From positions 1 through 21,134 of the forward strand of contig CAZWZF010000074.1 of assembly GCA_964638715.1 (NCBI GenBank): a stretch of DNA of 21,134 nucleotides, in the 5' to 3' direction. A program made the translations under genes and the position numbers. Positions within the stretch are counted from its first letter, which is position 1. Each line of letters starts with the position of its first letter. Below are positions 8,013 to 14,774 of this stretch, piece after piece. The notes beneath the pieces were generated by a model that saw nothing but the letters and a program-made list of their open reading frames with translations, did not search any database and had not been told where the DNA came from. The DNA is from JBAXQQ01 sp037131695 (GTDB lineage Bacteria > Armatimonadota > Hebobacteria > CAIYQO01).

Positions 8013-9157
8013 CTAAAACCTCCTCTTTCTCGTGATATCATCGGTTCGCGCAGGGCAAGCCCAATTGATGTAGCCAGCATAGGTGCTTGTTCGTCTAATC
8101 CTGTTACGCCTTCCGGCAATCGCAGAGCACTATGTTTGCTAAGGCTGAATAATTCAATGGGCAGTCCCAGATTATCTTGTAAGAGTGTGATGATGCCCGG
8201 CAATCGAGCGGTGCCGCCGGTTAAAATAACACGGCTTATGCCTGATGCGTTGCGGTTGCCATCCGGCCCTTTCTGATAATCGAAAAAGGCGAATGAACGG
8301 CGAATTTCCCGTACCAACTCTTCTATTTGCGATTCAAGCGCCAAACTGGCGTCCTGACCGGTGGGAGATAGCCGTGCCCGCATGGCGACATCTGTCACTG
8401 CTGCAGTCTGATTTTCCTTTATCTCTTCCGCTTCATCTGCACTGACAGATAGCGCAGACATTATAGCCTGGGTGAAACTTTCCCCGGCAACGGTAACGCT
8501 GCGGGTAAGGATGAAAGTACCGGCGGAAACGATAGAGATGTGTGTATAGGTATGGCCGATCTCAACTAAAGCGATATTTTCCTGCTGCAACCCGGGGGTA
8601 GAAACAATGTCAATCGCTGAACGCATCAACGCAAACGGTTCCAACTCCAGCGCCAACGGTTCCAGTCCGGCCTGTTCCAATGCGGCAATTCTGCTCTCTA
8701 CCATATCACGCGGCGCCGCTACCATCATCACATCCATCTGCGGAGTGCCGTCAACCGCGCTGGTGCCAAGTATCTGGAACTCCAGCATGCTGTCTTCGAC
8801 AGTGGTGGGGATGTAATTGCGGGCTTCCCATTGGATAGATTTGCGCAGTTGATTTTCCGGCATAGCCGGCAATTTAACTTGCCTGACCACAACCGTGGGA
8901 CCTGCTACTGCGCTGATAGCCAATGTGGTGCGGATGCCAAGAGTCTGAAGAAGAGTAAATATAGACTCGGCGACCTGAATCCTGTCCACGACAACGCCAG
9001 CTTTGACGGCCCCGGACGGCGTGGGTGTGCTACCAGCGCGCACTAATTGATACCCTTGCCGGGTCAGTGCCACCTGAGCAACTTTAATTGTATGACTGCC
9101 GATATCTATTCCGACGGTATCGCTGGTGCCGGAAAAGCGGCTAAAAAAATTCATCAC
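8009..9157 (-). CDS. pilM: Type IV pilus assembly protein PilM (actin-like ATPase)
   Basis: PilM is a cytoplasmic actin/FtsA-fold nucleotide-binding protein that recruits PilN to the inner face of the machine. The protein has 382 residues. Phosphate-1 motif GIDIGSHTIKV is at 16-26, a second phosphate-type strand is ALVEIGHTYTHISIV (about 197-211), and the adenosine motif ILTGGTARLPG lies near 312-322. RQVKLPAMPENQLRKSIQWEA (about 72-92) is typical of the family. It is the first gene of the operon. The GTG at 9157 has GAGAGG 8 nt upstream, while the very next codon is ATG (9154), so either could be the start and the proteins differ by one residue. A sigma-70-like promoter candidate lies about 140 bp upstream. 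Confidence 0.93.
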   Translation of the reverse strand: MMNFFSRFSGTSDTVGIDIGSHTIKVAQVALTRQGYQLVRAGSTPTPSGAVKAGVVVDRIQVAESIFTLLQTLGIRTTLAISAVAGPTVVVRQVKLPAMPENQLRKSIQWEARNYIPTTVEDSMLEFQILGTSAVDGTPQMDVMMVAAPRDMVESRIAALEQAGLEPLALELEPFALMRSAIDIVSTPGLQQENIALVEIGHTYTHISIVSAGTFILTRSVTVAGESFTQAIMSALSVSADEAEEIKENQTAAVTDVAMRARLSPTGQDASLALESQIEELVREIRRSFAFFDYQKGPDGNRNASGISRVILTGGTARLPGIITLLQDNLGLPIELFSLSKHSALRLPEGVTGLDEQAPMLATSIGLALREPMISRERGGFR

Positions 9158-9226
9158 GGGCTATCCCTCTCTTGCTGAAACGATTATACTGCTACTACAC
9201 AGGTTCGCCGTAACGAAACGATAAAT

Positions 9227-9264
9227 GCAGGTATATTTTTCGCCTATCAAAGGCATTCTCCTGC
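9227..9264 (-). other. Stem-loop in the pilM leader
   Basis: GCAGG (9227-9231) pairs with CCTGC (9260-9264), and inside it GCCT (9242-9245) pairs with AGGC (9251-9254) around a 5-base loop. It lies between the candidate pilM promoter (9300-9329) and the start codon, so it would be in the pil mRNA leader. It does not show the conserved bases of c-di-GMP riboswitches. It could be chance structure in AT-rich DNA. Confidence 0.3.
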
Positions 9265-9299
9265 TAAACAATAATAGAAATATCGAAATAACTTTATCT

Positions 9300-9329
9300 A
9301 TCATATTCTATTAACCCGCAAATAGTCAA
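9300..9329 (-). promoter_or_regulatory. Candidate sigma-70-type promoter for the pil operon
   Basis: On the minus strand TTGACT (9329-9324) and TATGAT (9305-9300) are 18 bp apart; each box matches the consensus at 5 of 6 positions. Transcription would start near 9293 and leave a leader of about 135 nt. A second, perfect TATAAT box lies at 9188-9183, but only a weak TTACGG at 19 bp precedes it. Confidence 0.5.
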
Positions 9330-9414
9330 TATCAATACCAATATTATTCCAAATTTTGCAAAAAAAACATAACTAATTCATAAAAATAGTAGTTTTTCAT
9401 GCAAAAATGTAAAA

Positions 9415-9514
<100 letters not shown>

Positions 9515-9553
9515 ATATATACAATCAATTGCAAAACCTTGCTACACCCCGAT

Positions 9554-9595
9554 GGGACAGACACCATCCTGGCTTCGCCACTCGGTGTCAGTCCC
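9554..9595. repeat. Nested inverted repeat (long hairpin)
   Basis: GGGACAGACACC (9554-9565) faces GGTGTCAGTCCC (9584-9595): a 12-bp stem with one A/A mismatch. Within the loop TGGC (9570-9573) and GCCA (9577-9580) form a second stem closed by TTC. It is more GC-rich than its surroundings. Downstream sequence (GGAAAGTCGTTTTTTTCC) has a T-run, so on the plus strand it could also act as a terminator, though no plus-strand gene precedes it. Confidence 0.85.
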
Positions 9596-9622
9596 GGAAA
9601 GTCGTTTTTTTCCACTCCAGCC

Positions 9623-9644
9623 GAGGAGGGGTTGAGGAGGGGTT
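9623..9644. repeat. 11-bp tandem duplication
   Basis: GAGGAGGGGTT occurs twice head to tail (9623-9633 and 9634-9644). It lies just after the nested hairpin. No function is apparent. Confidence 0.9.
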
Positions 9645-9717
9645 TATAAGGTAGTTAGCATAAATCCTGTTATAATATAAAGTCCTTCAAAATAAAATTT
9701 CAATAAGTAACTCAATC

Positions 9718-9745
9718 TGAAAACTAAAAACTAAAAACAGAAAAC
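9718..9745. repeat. Short inverted copy of the heptamer repeat
   Basis: Four 7-bp units (TGAAAAC, TAAAAAC, TAAAAAC, AGAAAAC) are the reverse complement of the GTTTTCA and GTTTTTA variants in the array at 9415-9512. The two blocks face each other across about 205 bp that contain the nested hairpin. Confidence 0.85.
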
Positions 9746-9801
9746 TTAACACTTGTCCAATTTATTTGGATTATGAACATTAAAAATACTAAAAAAAACT
9801 A

Positions 9802-9830
9802 TTGCAAACCTGTAATAACAATATTATAAT
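9802..9830 (+). promoter_or_regulatory. Candidate sigma-70-type promoter for the TPR gene
   Basis: TTGCAA (9802-9807) and a perfect TATAAT (9825-9830) are 17 bp apart. Transcription would start near 9837 and give a leader of about 29 nt, with the ribosome site AAGGAG at 9851-9856, 9 nt before the ATG. Confidence 0.6.
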
Positions 9831-9865
9831 AACTAAATCAAGGTCAGTTAAAGGAGTAAATTCCC

Positions 9866-10615
9866 ATGCGTTTATACATGCACCCTATTTTAACCACCGT
9901 GGCAATCGCGCTGGTTACCTGCATTGGTTTTGTTTCATCTGTTGTTGATTCGTTTGACCCGCCTATCAAAAAGGCGCATGAAGCGATGGACATTGGTGAT
10001 TTCGAGAAAGCCGGCAAAGAGTTGTCGCAGCTTATCAGCAATGAACCTGATAATTATTTGGCGTTAATGATGCGCGCGGAATGTTACCGGCAGGAAGAAA
10101 CATACAGCGCCGCCCTGGAAGATGTAACCACCGTAGAAAAAATTATCAAGAAATCCCAAAAAACTGCTGCTGAAAAAGATGAAATCTACCAGGGAATAAC
10201 TAATATGCGAGCCAGCATTTATATTGATATGAAAAAATATGCGGATGCAGTGAAGGTGAGTAAAGCAAGGTTAATCGTTGCTAAAGACCCGTTAATGAAA
10301 AATGAGCTGAACAACAACATCGCCTGGTACCTTTCCACCCTACCCGGATCGACAAAAGAAAGTGGCAAAGAAGCAATAAAATATGCCATTGATGCGTGCA
10401 AATACAACAACTATAAAAATCCTGGTCAGGTTGACACCCTGGCAGCGGCGTATGCCCGTGCCGGCAATATACAGGCAGCAATAAAATGGCAGCGAGTTGT
10501 AATAAAACTTGTATCTGAAGATGAAAACAATGATTATGATATGAAAATAGATGAATGCAAAGAGCGGTTAAAAATATACATCAACGGCAAAGCGTATACG
10601 GAAGTGCCGGAGTAA
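9866..10615 (+). CDS. Secreted or membrane-anchored TPR-repeat protein
   Basis: This 249-residue protein has an N-terminal hydrophobic stretch at 8-26 that is either a signal peptide or an uncleaved anchor. Helical pairs follow in TPR rhythm: about 34-67 (AHEAMDIGDFEKAGKELSQLI), 68-100, 112-146 and 187-222. The C-terminal segment NNIAWYLSTLPGS through DTLAAAYARAGNIQAAIKWQ is a recognisable style of TPR protein, common to my knowledge in Planctomycetota and relatives. The protein ends KERLKIYINGKAYTEVPE. TPRs bind partner proteins; no partner can be named. The ATG follows AAGGAG by 9 nt. The TonB-domain gene begins 95 bp downstream on the same strand, so the two may be co-transcribed. No catalytic motif is visible. 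Confidence 0.85.
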   Translation: MRLYMHPILTTVAIALVTCIGFVSSVVDSFDPPIKKAHEAMDIGDFEKAGKELSQLISNEPDNYLALMMRAECYRQEETYSAALEDVTTVEKIIKKSQKTAAEKDEIYQGITNMRASIYIDMKKYADAVKVSKARLIVAKDPLMKNELNNNIAWYLSTLPGSTKESGKEAIKYAIDACKYNNYKNPGQVDTLAAAYARAGNIQAAIKWQRVVIKLVSEDENNDYDMKIDECKERLKIYINGKAYTEVPE

Positions 10616-10710
10616 AAAGATATTTACATCGATTAACAGGATAAATAAGATAAAACAAATAAAACCAGCCTTCTCATTCAGTGTCAAAAGTAATAAGTCA
10701 GGAGATGAAG

Positions 10711-11916
10711 ATGAGATACAGCACCCTATTGCTTTTTGCCGCGCTTTCTATAACAGCATTTACCGCGCCGATATTTTCTGTCGTTGAGGCTATTAAAGGC
10801 GCGGTTCTTTTTACAGAAACCGATATCGTCGGGTATGACCCCGCGAAACTGATATTTGAATTAACACCGGAGAAATCCACTAAAATTATAAACATTACCA
10901 CTTATGGCGGTCGGCATCCATTCGCCATCAAAGACGAGAAAGGCGTTATTTGCCGGGGATATTTCTATACCATGGCATCGTCAATTCCTTTCACCGGCCC
11001 TACCATTATGCTTGACCAGACCAATGGTAATGTCGCGGCGCCATATTTCGCATTGCGCAATGCATACCCAGATTTTTCTACCGCTTTCGCCGATAAAACT
11101 GCAACCGATAGTATCGCGGAAGTTATGAAAAAAGCGAATAAAATTATCGATATCAATAACAAATCCCTGCCGATCAAACAAAAATGGAGCGGCGCGGTAA
11201 AAGTAACAGAATTGGACGGCCTGTCAGTATCTGTACTTTCTTTCCCTGACAGTTTTGCCGTAAATTCACCCGTTATCATGCATACTTTGGTGAATTGCAA
11301 CAATATAAATGCCGTTGGGGAAGTCAGCGTTACTGCAAAGATAGAGTCGGAGAAAGATGGCACCACCGGTGAAACCACGGTGTCCCACGTTAAACTGCCA
11401 ATAAAAAAATATGAATTCACAATATCAAAAATAAACCTGCTACCACCGCCGCCAAAGCCGCCGATGTATTCACCCGCAACACCAACAGACGAAACCCAAA
11501 CAATTTCATATCCCAAACAGGCATTGGAAGAAGAAACGAAGGGCACGGTCACGGTGAAGGTAGATATTCGCGAAACCGGCGCAGTATACGGCGTGTCTGT
11601 TGTGCAATCATCAGGTAATGACATACTTGACACCTCGACCCTTCGCGGATTCACCTACTGGAAATTTAAACCAGCCAAAACCAACGAAACCGCAGAGAAA
11701 TGCCAGCTAACCTACCAGGTTGAATATAATGGGACAACGGTAAACGTAAAAAACATCACCCCGCCGCCGACACCCGCGCCAACCCCGATAGTACCCGCCA
11801 ACACCCTGTACGCCGTCCCCGGTGAAGCAACCCTGACGCTGTACGTAAATTACACCGACACCACCGGCCAAACATTCACCCACCGCATACCGGCGATACC
11901 TGTTGTTGTGGAGTGA
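10711..11916 (+). CDS. Exported protein with an internal TonB C-terminal-like domain
   Basis: Starting at ATG 10711 (AGGAG 6 nt upstream) gives 401 residues beginning with the signal peptide MRYSTLLLFAALSITAFTA. The frame also opens at GTG 10681, but the ribosome site lies downstream of it. Residues ~25-245 are a beta-rich region I do not recognise. A Pro linker (LLPPPPKPP, about 247-255) leads into a TonB_C-like domain at about 260-343: YPKQALEEETKGTVTVKVDI, then SSGNDILDTSTLRGFTYWKFKPA. A second Pro linker (PPPTPAPTP) and a final beta segment follow. True TonB proteins have an uncleaved N-terminal helix that contacts ExbB/ExbD and place this domain last; here it is internal and no exbB/exbD is nearby. 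It may be a stand-alone periplasmic or surface protein. The domain call is fair; the function is unknown. Confidence 0.82.
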   Translation: MRYSTLLLFAALSITAFTAPIFSVVEAIKGAVLFTETDIVGYDPAKLIFELTPEKSTKIINITTYGGRHPFAIKDEKGVICRGYFYTMASSIPFTGPTIMLDQTNGNVAAPYFALRNAYPDFSTAFADKTATDSIAEVMKKANKIIDINNKSLPIKQKWSGAVKVTELDGLSVSVLSFPDSFAVNSPVIMHTLVNCNNINAVGEVSVTAKIESEKDGTTGETTVSHVKLPIKKYEFTISKINLLPPPPKPPMYSPATPTDETQTISYPKQALEEETKGTVTVKVDIRETGAVYGVSVVQSSGNDILDTSTLRGFTYWKFKPAKTNETAEKCQLTYQVEYNGTTVNVKNITPPPTPAPTPIVPANTLYAVPGEATLTLYVNYTDTTGQTFTHRIPAIPVVVE

Positions 11917-11933
11917 GGAATTGTATTTTAAAT

Positions 11934-11995
11934 AATTAATATGGATGGGCAGGATGAAATAATCTTGTTAATCATATTAATCCTGTCAAAATTCA
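11934..11995. repeat. Intergenic repeat copy A, at the 3' end of the GH2 gene
   Basis: AATTAATATGGATGGGCAGG begins a segment that matches copy B at 14705-14768 in the same orientation: 21 of the first 22 bases are identical, followed by a related AATC-x-TGTT / GTCAAAATT-AT portion. In this copy CAGGAT (11950-11955) and ATCCTG (11980-11985) are inverted repeats, so it could help end convergent transcripts from both sides. Confidence 0.8.
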
Positions 11996-12006
11996 TAAAG
12001 TATACG

Positions 12007-14679
12007 CTACCCCTTGAAAATCCCACGCAGATGCTCTACCGTCAACTCCGCTTGCGGACTAAAATCTGCTGAATCCATGTATTTGAAGATGGATTTCAGG
12101 AGTTGATTGGCGGCGTTGTCGTAACAGAAAAACAGGTTGCAGGCACAGACCAACAGTTTTCCTTTTCCTACTTTCGCCTCGAATATCAGGCCTAATTTGT
12201 GGTTTCTGTCGACATTATCGATGATTTGGGCTATTGGCCGGTAATCCGCGGGAGTGGAATCAAGGATTATCGGACGGGATGCTGTGTGAACGCCGAACCA
12301 TTGCCAGTCGCTGTGAAAATCGGTGGGGAAATCGGCGAATATCGGGTGGGTTGGGTCGCAAAGCATTCCTAAAGTGCCGGGTGCTTCCGGCAACTCTTTG
12401 TAATCGGTGATATTTTTGAACATGCGCCAGCACCAGAAATCGCTGGCAAATGAACCACTAATTACCTTTGCCTTCCCCTTGTCCGGCATCAGCAATACTT
12501 TGCCGCCAGCAGCCAGTTTCTCTATTTCCGCGGCACCTAACTTGCTGCACTGGATGATATCCGCCGATTTCTTTCGCATTTCAAACGGGTAAAACCAGAC
12601 ATTGTAGCTATTTCTATAAGGTGTGCCATCTATCGTGAAAACAACTTTTATTTTCGCTGGTTTATCGATTTTAACCGGTGAATTTATTTCTCCCGCGTCA
12701 TACAATCCATTGCCGGCAATTGATAGCTGAATTTCCTCGCCAGCGATTTTTTCATCGTTAATGAATATTTCCCATCGTCCCACAGCATTGCTTAAATCTG
12801 CATCGCCAAAATGCGCGATTTGCAATTTCGCGTTGAATATCTCGCCATCCAGCCAGCAATATTTTTCCATTCGCACCAACGGAACTGTTTCGCAACAGAA
12901 TTGACGCCAATCTTCGGGTGATATAATGCCTTTCGACTGCATGAAGGCGTCCAATATCCCCACCAGTGCGGTTCCCTGACCGGGGAAATCCTGCAAGTCC
13001 AACAGTTGAAAACCAGCAAAACCATCTGTACGCAGCGCCATTTCGATTTCCTCGCGATAACACAACGCCGCCAATGCCCCACTGGCGCGGAAGAAATCGT
13101 CGCTCTGGTCGCCCATTCCGGCAGTTATCAGTCGTTCGCGAAATATCTCGAAATTATATGCACGGGAAATGCCGGTATATTTTTCAATTTCGCCATAATT
13201 TGGGTAAACCTGGTACTGGCCCGTTTCATGTCCGATAACCGGAACCGGGACGCCGACTATCGCCGCGCTGAAGTCATTATCTGTGGTTGGCGGACCGGTC
13301 TGTACGCTTCCCAATGGCAAGTCTGCGTGTGAAAATGACCCGCGGGTACTCTCTTTTTCTGTCCGCATAGTGGTCCAGTAATCATCGCCAGCGGGGAAAG
13401 TCGGCACGGGGTAATAAGTATTGCTGCCCTGGGCAAAAAGCAACTGCGGGTGAACAGTGCGGAAATGCGCAATTATTTCCTGCATCAACTCGCGGCCTTC
13501 GCAAAACTCATTCCCCAGCGCGAACATGACAAACGACGGATGATTGCCAAACTCGGTAAGAATCCTTTCGCCTTCTGCCAGCAAATACGCCATGTGCAGT
13601 CCGGCGTCTGGCCCGGCAGAGCGCGGATGGCGGAAAGGCATCCAGTTAGGCAATTCCGGCTGCAGATAAATACCAACCCGGTCGGCCGCCTCAAACGCCG
13701 CGGCAGGCGGGCACCAGGAATGGAACCGGTAATGATTAATGCCGTAATCCTTTGCGATGCTCATCACCCGCACCCATTCGTCAACATCCATCGGCGCATA
13801 ACCGGTCAGCGGAAAAACACAGGCGTCGTGCTTGCCGCGTAAAAATATTTTCTTGCCATTCACAGCAAATTGTGTGCCATTGGCAGCAAAATCAACCAGT
13901 CCGAAGGTGCTGCTTGCGGAATCATAATATTCACCGTTTGCGCTTGACGCTGACATTTCAACATTTAATGCGTAAACTGTCGGGTTAAACTCATTCCATA
14001 ATACCGCATCATCGCCCAGCGGATATTCGAACTCAACTTTGCATACGTCAGTCAAGGCAAAATCAACGTTCAATGGTACATTATTATCATCAGTGGATAT
14101 TTTCAGAGTTCCAGTTACTGGAATTCCCAATGCGACGGTCTTTATTTCCGCGACAACCTTAGCTGTCTTTTCCGCGGCATTGGGGAAAAGGCGCAGTTGC
14201 GATATCCACACCGGGTCGGTAATTTGCAGGTTTATCTCACCTAAAATGCCGTTCCAATTCGTCTGGGTATCCTCGGAAACCTGGTGGGAATTGCCTAATG
14301 GCGGCATTTTTCCGTTATCAATACAAACCGTCAGCGTGTGGCAGCCAGTGGTTACATCAGACGGCAACAGGTATTCATGCCGGCAGCTAAGCGAATTGCG
14401 TTCACCGAGTGCTGTATCACCAATCCACACCCGGCTGTTTTTCGTTCGCTCCATGGTAAAAGATATCCGTTTGCCTGCACATTCCGGCGATATCTCTATC
14501 TGACGGCGGTACCATGCCGGACCGGTATATTTATACAACCGGGTCAGATGATTAGTTAGCCTCTCATCATTTTTTTCACCCTTTTTATTTTCATCCATTG
14601 TGCCAGGCAGCAGAATATCGTCATTAAAAGATTTGTCTATAGAAAATTGCCATTTGCCGGCAAGTGATATTTTTTGCAT
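12007..14679 (-). CDS. Glycoside hydrolase family 2 protein
   Basis: This 890-residue retaining beta-glycosidase of the GH2 type has no signal peptide, so it is probably cytoplasmic. Residues 1-155 are the jelly-roll sugar-binding domain (AGKWQFSID, LPGTMDE, GPAWYRRQIEI). Residues 157-265 are an Ig-like domain and 266-590 the TIM barrel, opening GKKIFLRGKHDACVFP. The acid/base is likely E391 in FALGNEF, and the nucleophile is likely E485 in VIGHETGQY. About 605-690 is another Ig-like domain. A C-terminal alpha/beta region (about 700-860) with HPIFADFP and HSDWQWFG resembles auxiliary domains of environmental GH2 enzymes. Substrate specificity cannot be read from the sequence; galactosidase, glucuronidase and mannosidase are all possible. 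The ATG has GGAG 5 nt upstream. It lies 95 bp downstream of the presenilin-like gene and is bracketed by direct intergenic repeats. Confidence 0.9.
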   Translation of the reverse strand: MQKISLAGKWQFSIDKSFNDDILLPGTMDENKKGEKNDERLTNHLTRLYKYTGPAWYRRQIEISPECAGKRISFTMERTKNSRVWIGDTALGERNSLSCRHEYLLPSDVTTGCHTLTVCIDNGKMPPLGNSHQVSEDTQTNWNGILGEINLQITDPVWISQLRLFPNAAEKTAKVVAEIKTVALGIPVTGTLKISTDDNNVPLNVDFALTDVCKVEFEYPLGDDAVLWNEFNPTVYALNVEMSASSANGEYYDSASSTFGLVDFAANGTQFAVNGKKIFLRGKHDACVFPLTGYAPMDVDEWVRVMSIAKDYGINHYRFHSWCPPAAAFEAADRVGIYLQPELPNWMPFRHPRSAGPDAGLHMAYLLAEGERILTEFGNHPSFVMFALGNEFCEGRELMQEIIAHFRTVHPQLLFAQGSNTYYPVPTFPAGDDYWTTMRTEKESTRGSFSHADLPLGSVQTGPPTTDNDFSAAIVGVPVPVIGHETGQYQVYPNYGEIEKYTGISRAYNFEIFRERLITAGMGDQSDDFFRASGALAALCYREEIEMALRTDGFAGFQLLDLQDFPGQGTALVGILDAFMQSKGIISPEDWRQFCCETVPLVRMEKYCWLDGEIFNAKLQIAHFGDADLSNAVGRWEIFINDEKIAGEEIQLSIAGNGLYDAGEINSPVKIDKPAKIKVVFTIDGTPYRNSYNVWFYPFEMRKKSADIIQCSKLGAAEIEKLAAGGKVLLMPDKGKAKVISGSFASDFWCWRMFKNITDYKELPEAPGTLGMLCDPTHPIFADFPTDFHSDWQWFGVHTASRPIILDSTPADYRPIAQIIDNVDRNHKLGLIFEAKVGKGKLLVCACNLFFCYDNAANQLLKSIFKYMDSADFSPQAELTVEHLRGIFKG

Positions 14680-14704
14680 TTATGCTCCATAACTACAGTC
14701 AGAA

Positions 14705-14768
14705 AATTAACATGGATGGGCAGGATAAAATTTAATCATGTCAATCATGTTAATCATGTCAAAATTTA
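14705..14768. repeat. Intergenic repeat copy B, at the 5' end of the GH2 gene
   Basis: AATTAACATGGATGGGCAGG opens a segment related to copy A (11934-11995) in the same orientation. It contains three 9-bp tandem units, AATCATGTC, AATCATGTT and AATCATGTC (14734-14760). A more distant relative (ATCGATTAACAGGATAAATA) lies at about 10628-10647. The family style matches dispersed extragenic repeats known from many environmental bacterial genomes. Confidence 0.8.
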
Positions 14769-14774
14769 TTTTGT

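Noticed and set aside
1235..9157. Type II secretion operon rather than type IV pilus
   Set aside because: The first gene is an actin-like PilM followed by PilN and PilO as separate genes, whereas T2SS has the fused GspL and GspM with pseudopilins; no gspG-K genes are present. T2SS-like features (anchored GspC-like PilP) are noted in the features.
9158..9300. c-di-GMP (GEMM) riboswitch in the pilM leader
   Set aside because: It was expected for pilus genes, but the conserved GEMM core sequences and two-helix receptor layout are not present.
10616..10680. Separate promoter TTTACA-17-TAAGAT for the TonB-domain gene
   Set aside because: The -10 box is only 4 of 6 and lies in a repeat-like segment; co-transcription with the TPR gene is at least as likely.
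10681..10710. GTG start at 10681 for the TonB-domain protein
   Set aside because: AGGAG at 10700-10704 lies downstream of it and 6 nt before the ATG at 10711, which also begins a clean signal peptide.
10965..11654. Minus-strand 229-residue open frame opposite the TonB-domain gene
   Set aside because: The plus-strand gene has a ribosome site, signal peptide and recognisable domain; the opposite frame shows none of these.
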